Shown here one piece after another: positions 40,864 through 46,358 of a stretch of 46,358 nt of DNA. Below the pieces are notes generated by a model. The model was not told the origin of the DNA. It saw nothing but the letters and a program-made list of their open reading frames with translations, and searched no databases. The stretch's first letter is position 1. Each line of letters opens with the position of its first letter. The DNA is taken from NCBI GenBank assembly GCA_028698695.1, contig JAQVWB010000002.1, forward strand, positions 1 through 46,358. The letters run 5' to 3'. Source of the DNA: Syntrophomonadaceae bacterium. GTDB taxonomy: Bacteria; Bacillota; Syntrophomonadia; Syntrophomonadales; Syntrophomonadaceae. Both the position numbers and the translations under genes were made by a program.

Positions 40864-41718
40864 ATGTCTGATCAATGTAAGACTTGTCCCAGTAATGCAG
40901 GATGCTCATCGGATCCTGGTACTTGTGGTGTAGAAACCGAAAAAAACCTTCTCGGTGCATTGAATAATATCAAGAATGTTATTGTAGTAATGAGTGGTAA
41001 AGGTGGAGTAGGGAAATCATCGGTTACTGGCTTATTAGCTACCTCATTAGCGCAGAGGGGTAATAAAGTTGGTATACTCGATGCTGATATAACCGGACCC
41101 AGTCAGCCAAAGGCATTTGGATTGGGGAAAGAAGTTAGTCTTCGTGCAGGGGAATATGGCATTATACCTCCTGAGTCAAAAACAGGCATCAAAATTATGT
41201 CTATAAACTTTTTCCTTCCCAATGAAGATGACCCGGTAATATGGAGGGGGCCTTTATTGGCAGGTGCAGTTAATCAATTCTGGGGCGAGGTAGATTGGCG
41301 TGATCTGGATTACATGATAGTAGATTTACCTCCCGGTACCGGGGATGTACCTTTGACCGTATTACAATCTATACCGGTTGATGGCATTGTAATTGTATCT
41401 TCGCCACAGGACCTGGCTTTTATGGTGGTAAAGAAAACGATAAAAATGACGCAAAAAATGAATATACCCATTATAGGTATTATTGAAAACATGAGTTATG
41501 CTATATGCTCACATTGCCATGAAAAGCTTGAATTATTTGGTAAGAGCAAGGGAGAAGAAGTTGCCCGTGAAACCAATGTGTATTTCCTGGGCGGTATCCC
41601 CTGGGATGCATCGTTCAATGCCCTGGTCGATGAAGGTCGGATCGAAGAATATGATACCAAACCAGTGGCTGAAATAGTGGATAAATTAATTCAAAAGCTG
41701 TCCAGCTTAAAAAGCTAA
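40864..41718 (+). CDS. Mrp/NBP35-type Fe-S cluster carrier P-loop ATPase
   Basis: N-terminal Cys cluster CKTCPSNAGCSSDPGTC, MSGKGGVGKSSVT, YAICSHCHEKLELFG; ATG 40864 after AAAGGAG. Confidence 0.92.
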   Translation: MSDQCKTCPSNAGCSSDPGTCGVETEKNLLGALNNIKNVIVVMSGKGGVGKSSVTGLLATSLAQRGNKVGILDADITGPSQPKAFGLGKEVSLRAGEYGIIPPESKTGIKIMSINFFLPNEDDPVIWRGPLLAGAVNQFWGEVDWRDLDYMIVDLPPGTGDVPLTVLQSIPVDGIVIVSSPQDLAFMVVKKTIKMTQKMNIPIIGIIENMSYAICSHCHEKLELFGKSKGEEVARETNVYFLGGIPWDASFNALVDEGRIEEYDTKPVAEIVDKLIQKLSSLKS

Positions 41719-41899
41719 AGATTGACCCGGAGAGAATAACATGGATTGACCGGAGCAATTATGCATAATCATCTATTCTAAAAAAGATAATTTATTATTA
41801 TTCACTCAAACCTTCAAAAATTGTGTATAATTTTACTATATTCAATCGTCAATAATTTGGTTTGAATAAGTTTGTGACGAGCGGATTGGAGGTTTGATT

Positions 41900-42046
41900 A
41901 TGATTACAAAACTGTTTATGGAATTAAAGACTTTATTTGCAGATTTGGCCTCAACCTTAATTTTGGGTAAAAATCAGGACGCAGCAGAATTAGCCTTGGT
42001 ACTATCTGAAAAAAGCAGAAATCTTGCTGAGGAACTTGCTAAATAG
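41900..42046 (+). CDS. 48-aa small protein (absent from ORF track)
   Basis: MITKLFMELKTLFADLASTLILGKNQDAAELALVLSEKSRNLAEELAK*, TTGGAGG RBS, own terminator. Confidence 0.65.
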   Translation: MITKLFMELKTLFADLASTLILGKNQDAAELALVLSEKSRNLAEELAK

Positions 42047-42063
42047 ATTAAGTATGACTTAAA

Positions 42064-42094
42064 AAAGCCACTACATCATGTAGTGGCTTTCTTT
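42064..42094 (+). terminator. Terminator after the 48-aa ORF
   Basis: AAAGCCACTACAT-C-ATGTAGTGGCTTT then CTTTCT. Confidence 0.75.
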
Positions 42095-42254
42095 CTAGTT
42101 ATTTGTTATAAGTACTTATAATTGCGGGGAGAATACTAAGACTCAAAATGAGAAACACGCAGGGCAATTGCTGGAAAAATCACAAAATTAGAACATTATT
42201 TCTTTTACCCGCCATAATCAAAGAGTTACCATAGTACAATAACGGATAATATAA

Positions 42255-42302
42255 TTGCATATAATCAAATTTTGTTGCATCTTATTGCATTTATGGTATT
42301 AT
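42255..42302 (+). promoter_or_regulatory. Phased TTGCAT repeats and putative promoter of CoA-transferase
   Basis: TTGCAT at 42255, 42275 and 42285; the 42275 copy is 16 nt upstream of TATTAT (42297-42302). Confidence 0.45.
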
Positions 42303-42369
42303 TACATAAAAAGCTGTGTAACAAATTTGAATGTTTGCTACATTGACATTGCAAGGGAGGACAGGTTTT

Positions 42370-43725
42370 ATGTATTCAAAGGAATATCGGGAGAAGTTGA
42401 CAACGCCGGAAGCTGTTGCTGCCAGGGTTCAATCGGGGGATTATGTTAAACTTGGCTATTTTAATGGCAAACCGGTAACCCTAATGGCGGCGCTGGCCGA
42501 TCGACACGAGGAACTGAAAGATGTTAATCTGGTAGGCACGGCTATTGTACCACCGGTACCGGAAGTATTTAAATATCCGGATAGCTTTAATTTTATTGAC
42601 TGGCATTGGTCAAAATTAACGCGTATGATTAGAGAACATGTTGATAATTTGACTTATGCACCAGTCTGCTACCATGCTTGTCCTGAGTTTGTTCGTAATG
42701 GTACCGTTTGCGGAGGCAACCAGATTAAACATGTCTGGCAGCGTGTGGCTCCCATGGATGAACATGGTTATTTCAACTTTGGAACAAATAACTCAGAGTC
42801 TCTTGCCAGTTTTGAAGTTGGAGGCAACAGATGCGTAGAAGTTAATAAGAGTACCCCCATATGTTTGGGCGGTAATCAGGAAAGTGTCCATATCTCAATG
42901 GTTGACTTCATTGTTGAAGCACCTGATGATCAACAAGTCTTTGCCGCACCGGAAATACCACCTCCAACTGATGTGGAAATGAAAATAGCTGACCATTTAT
43001 TGGATTATATTATTGATGGCAGTTGCCTGCAGTTAGGCATTGGCGGACTGCCCAATGCTATAGGTATATTACTTAAAAATACGGATATTAAGAATCTGGG
43101 CGTTCATTCGGAAATGTTTGTTGATGCTTATATTGATATGATAGATTCAGGGCAAATTAATAATTCCCAAAAGCAAATCGACAGACATAAATCAACCTAT
43201 ACTTTTGCTCTTGGAACGCAGCGATTATACGACTGGATGAATTACAATAAAGGTCTGGCCTCCTACAATGTTGATTATATCAATCATCCTTCCGTTATTA
43301 GCCGACTTGATAATATGATTTCCATTAACCAGGCAATTTCGGTTGACCTTATTACACAAATTAGTGCCGAAAGCTCGGGATACAAGCAAATTACTGGTAA
43401 TGGTGGTATGACTGACTTTATTATCGGTGCTCAATGGTCTAAAGGCGGCAAGAGCATCATATGTTTACCTGCTACTCATACTGATAAAGACGGTAATCTG
43501 GTTTCCCGTATTGTTCCTACCTTCCCCCTTGGTACCAGCGTGACTGTTTCACGCCATCTGGTAGATTATATTGCAACTGAATACGGGGTTAAGAAAATGA
43601 AAGCTCAGAGTCAATGGGCAAGAACAGAAGCGATTATTGAATTGGCTCATCCACAATTCCGTGATGATTTAATTAAAGCTGCTCAGGAGGCCAAAATCTG
43701 GCGCAGAAGCAATAAAATTGACTGA
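42370..43725 (+). CDS. Acetyl-CoA hydrolase/transferase family CoA-transferase
   Basis: LGIGGLPNAIG, LGVHSEMFVDAYIDMIDSGQINN, QITGNGGMTDFIIGAQWSKGGKSIICLPAT; ATG 42370 with GGGAGG upstream. Confidence 0.93.
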   Translation: MYSKEYREKLTTPEAVAARVQSGDYVKLGYFNGKPVTLMAALADRHEELKDVNLVGTAIVPPVPEVFKYPDSFNFIDWHWSKLTRMIREHVDNLTYAPVCYHACPEFVRNGTVCGGNQIKHVWQRVAPMDEHGYFNFGTNNSESLASFEVGGNRCVEVNKSTPICLGGNQESVHISMVDFIVEAPDDQQVFAAPEIPPPTDVEMKIADHLLDYIIDGSCLQLGIGGLPNAIGILLKNTDIKNLGVHSEMFVDAYIDMIDSGQINNSQKQIDRHKSTYTFALGTQRLYDWMNYNKGLASYNVDYINHPSVISRLDNMISINQAISVDLITQISAESSGYKQITGNGGMTDFIIGAQWSKGGKSIICLPATHTDKDGNLVSRIVPTFPLGTSVTVSRHLVDYIATEYGVKKMKAQSQWARTEAIIELAHPQFRDDLIKAAQEAKIWRRSNKID

Positions 43726-43742
43726 GTAAGTATTAACGCATG

Positions 43743-43780
43743 ACAATAATAAAGGAGGCCCAGGCCTCCTTTATTATTGT
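43743..43780. terminator. Near-perfect 38-bp palindrome, bidirectional terminator
   Basis: ACAATAATAAAGGAGGCC-CA-GGCCTCCTTTATTATTGT between convergent genes. Confidence 0.8.
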
Positions 43781-43789
43781 CTATTTTTA

Positions 43790-44692
43790 TTACCTGATAA
43801 CAGCCTGATAGTACAGAGAGTTGTTTTCCAGGAATACCTTTGCCTGACCGTTATTACAGAGATAGGAAAGGAAAGCCGATATACCGGTACTTAAACGGAA
43901 ATAATGATTGCGATTAACCTGCAAGCCCTGTCTGACTATGATGTCATGAATAACTGTCTCCAGGCCTGCAGGATTTCTGATTATATCCAGTATTAAATCG
44001 GTTATGGTCAGAAACAAATTATAATTAGCATCTATTAGGTCAGATATATTATCTGTCAATCCACCATGTGACAGATAATAATAAGGAGTTGCAGATTTTA
44101 GTTTTTCAAAGGTTACCAACTGTTTTTGGGGATTGGCCAAATATAGAAAAGGATTGGTCCGGAGTGTTTCTATAGAAATTAAACTATCTCCTACAAATAA
44201 AACCTGATCCGGAGTTATAATTCCCAGTTGCCCCAGACTATGTCCACCCAAATCCAGTATTTCAAAGGTCATGTTTTTAATCTGCTCTGTTCCTGCAGAT
44301 ATTATATTGGTAACCAGCGAATCCTGCGCGGTTAAAAACCTGGCGGTCAATAACTTAAGCGGATAAGCAGAATAAATTGAAAAGGGGGTTAGTATTGGAT
44401 TATTAATAAAGGCAGCTTCAATTGCGGAAGCATATATTTTGCAATTACTCTTATTTTGTATGAAATGGTTGCCCCCGCAATGATCAGCATGGGAATGCGT
44501 ATTAAATATGGCGTAAACTTCCCAGCCGTTGGCAGACAATATTCTAAAAATTTCTTCTGCCTGAGTCTGGTTGGCACCGCTATCAATCAGCAGGCATTGT
44601 CGGTCTTCGAATTTATATATACCGATATTAGCCATATTAGTTTCAATAACATAAGTATTACCAGCGATATGCTCTAATTTCATAAACATCAA
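43790..44692 (-). CDS. MBL-fold metallohydrolase
   Basis: FNTHSHADHCGGNHFI motif, LDLGGHSLGQLGI, VGDSL. Confidence 0.9.
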   Translation of the reverse strand: MMFMKLEHIAGNTYVIETNMANIGIYKFEDRQCLLIDSGANQTQAEEIFRILSANGWEVYAIFNTHSHADHCGGNHFIQNKSNCKIYASAIEAAFINNPILTPFSIYSAYPLKLLTARFLTAQDSLVTNIISAGTEQIKNMTFEILDLGGHSLGQLGIITPDQVLFVGDSLISIETLRTNPFLYLANPQKQLVTFEKLKSATPYYYLSHGGLTDNISDLIDANYNLFLTITDLILDIIRNPAGLETVIHDIIVRQGLQVNRNHYFRLSTGISAFLSYLCNNGQAKVFLENNSLYYQAVIR

Positions 44693-44775
44693 TCCTTCGG
44701 GTATGGGTGACTAAACTGCCGGATTTAACTCTAAAAAATAATGGTCGGATAGGAAACTCAGATTAATAATACTTC

Positions 44776-45762
44776 TTAGCTGCAGATTAATTGAGTAAGC
44801 TTATGCTCATCAGTTTGGGGGAGAAATCTTTGCAACTCCAATTCAGCCAGGCGTTTTTTAATTTCTGATTCACTATACCTGGTTCCAATCAAACCGCGTT
44901 CCAATTCAGTTATATCATGAGCAGAAAAATAATCACCGTATATCCGACAGCTTTTAATCAGGCCATGTTTTACTTCCAGCCTTATATCAATATTTCCCCA
45001 ATCAAAATTACCCGTCTTCTTAACATTATAAGCAGGGGAAGCCCCATAAATCCAATCCCAGGTTGAGTATTTGTCGTTTTTTGAATCATTAACCATTTTC
45101 AAATCATAATCGCTTAATGTATAAGCAGCATTATCTTTTTCTTCATGTAACACTTCTACGGTTAGTATTTTTTTAAATTCCTCTATCGTCAGGGGAGAGG
45201 AGAGATGTTCGCTGATATTGGTAACCCTGCTGCGTACAGACTTTATTCCTTTGGAAGTTATTTTTTCGGTGCTGGGATTTAGAGCCTGAACCATATCTTC
45301 CAATCGGGAATTAAATAAGATAGTTCCATGGTGCATTAATCGCTGTTTGTATTTAAACTGAGCATTCCCGGAAAACTTACGGCCATCAATGGTAATGTCA
45401 TTTCGGCCATTATTTTCAGCTTGTATGCCGATTCTATTTAAAGCCTTGATTACAGGACGCGTAAACTTCGTAAAGTTTGTAAAATCCCTATTCTCATTAA
45501 CAACAAAGGTAAAATTCAGGTTGCCGTAATCATGGTATACAGCACCCCCTCCTGACATGCGGCGTACTACTTTAATATCATGTTCCTCGATATGTGGGGC
45601 ATTTATCTCTTCGATGGTATTCTGGTTTCTGCCTACTACTACAGTGGGTTGATTCTGCCATAAAATAAAATAATTTTGCGTTTCCGGCAAATTTATTACT
45701 GCGTATTCTTCCAGGGCCAGGTTAAAATATGGGTCATGTGAATTATTGATAATTTCTATCAT
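44776..45762 (-). CDS. lplA: Lipoate-protein ligase A
   Basis: NLALEEYAV, WQNQPTVVVGRNQNTIEEIN, VRRMSGGGAVYHDYGNLNFTFV, KFSGNAQ; start reset to MIEIINNSHDPYFN. Confidence 0.93.
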   Translation of the reverse strand: MIEIINNSHDPYFNLALEEYAVINLPETQNYFILWQNQPTVVVGRNQNTIEEINAPHIEEHDIKVVRRMSGGGAVYHDYGNLNFTFVVNENRDFTNFTKFTRPVIKALNRIGIQAENNGRNDITIDGRKFSGNAQFKYKQRLMHHGTILFNSRLEDMVQALNPSTEKITSKGIKSVRSRVTNISEHLSSPLTIEEFKKILTVEVLHEEKDNAAYTLSDYDLKMVNDSKNDKYSTWDWIYGASPAYNVKKTGNFDWGNIDIRLEVKHGLIKSCRIYGDYFSAHDITELERGLIGTRYSESEIKKRLAELELQRFLPQTDEHKLTQLICS

Positions 45763-45867
45763 AAATAACATCCTAACTATATAAAACATTTGTCAGAAAT
45801 AAAGTTTCGGGAGCATATCTGCCTGTTCAAAATACTCCCATTATGACTTCTCCAGTTACATAGTTAA

Positions 45868-46358
45868 TTAACGCTTGGCTGCCAGATGAATTGCCTTGCC
45901 ATGAACATCCAAAAGTGCTTCCATAACTGCTTCACTAAGGGTAGGATGGGGATGTATAGTCCCAACCATATCAGCAACCTTCATATGATTTTTAACCATT
46001 ATAGTGCCTTCCATTATCAAATCACTGGCATGAGGTCCAATTATATGTACTCCTATTATGACATCGTTTTGATTAGCTAATACTTTAACCATACCATCAG
46101 TTTCTCCCATGGTGAGAGCTTTGCCATTAGCAGCAAATTGAAACTTGCCCACCTGGTACTCCATACCGTTGGCTTTGGCCGCTTCTTCACTCATACCCAC
46201 ACTGGCAATCTCAGGAATAGTAAAAACACAGGCTGGTACTGCATGATAGGGCATACGGGCAGGTATTCCGGCCATATGTTCCACGGCAGCTATGCCTTCT
46301 TCGGAGGCCACATGAGCCAGCATTTGTCCACCAATCACATCACCAATGGCATATATGT
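45868..46358 (-). CDS. lpdA: Dihydrolipoamide dehydrogenase, C-terminal part (open at right edge)
   Basis: YAIGDVIGGQMLAHVASEEG, PACVFTIPEIASVGMSEEAAK, HPHPTLSEAVMEA. Confidence 0.95.
   Translation of the reverse strand, partial: IYAIGDVIGGQMLAHVASEEGIAAVEHMAGIPARMPYHAVPACVFTIPEIASVGMSEEAAKANGMEYQVGKFQFAANGKALTMGETDGMVKVLANQNDVIIGVHIIGPHASDLIMEGTIMVKNHMKVADMVGTIHPHPTLSEAVMEALLDVHGKAIHLAAKR

Noticed and set aside
43743-43780. 38-bp palindrome as a mobile-element end or operator
   Set aside because: Sits exactly between convergent stop codons and has a T-rich tail on both sides; a bidirectional terminator is the simplest explanation.
1-46358. CRISPR array, prophage or defence island
   Set aside because: No regularly spaced direct repeats, integrase, phage structural or defence-nuclease genes were found by reading the sequence and ORF translations.

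Overview
AT-rich, low-GC Gram-positive-like chromosomal window. The gene content (611-aa acyl-CoA dehydrogenase, acetyl/butyryl-CoA transferase, membrane pyrophosphatase) suggests a Syntrophomonas-like fatty-acid oxidiser; this is inference, with no search run. The core is a long co-directional housekeeping cluster, about 6.8-26.9 kb: yicC-remA-gmk-rpoZ-coaBC-metK-priA-def-fmt-DUF116-yugP-rsmB-rlmN-stp-prkC-rsgA-rpe, then an FMN riboswitch and ribD-ribE-ribAB-ribH. Flanking regions hold a divergent membrane pyrophosphatase, a Ca2+-type P-ATPase, a UDG-like protein, acyl-CoA dehydrogenase, a radical SAM protein, tRNA-Leu(CAG), a NYN-domain protein, an SLH protein, a dUTPase-like protein, a stand-alone EF-G paralogue, an ECF sigma/anti-sigma pair, an Mrp/NBP35 ATPase, a CoA-transferase, an MBL protein, lplA and a partial lpd. 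I saw no CRISPR array, prophage or obvious defence island. The most unusual items are a 108-bp nested palindrome next to a transporter-gene remnant, very short ORFs absent from the supplied track, helically phased TTGCAT repeats upstream of the CoA-transferase, and several enzyme paralogues with altered hallmark motifs (UDG-like, M-PPase, dUTPase-like).
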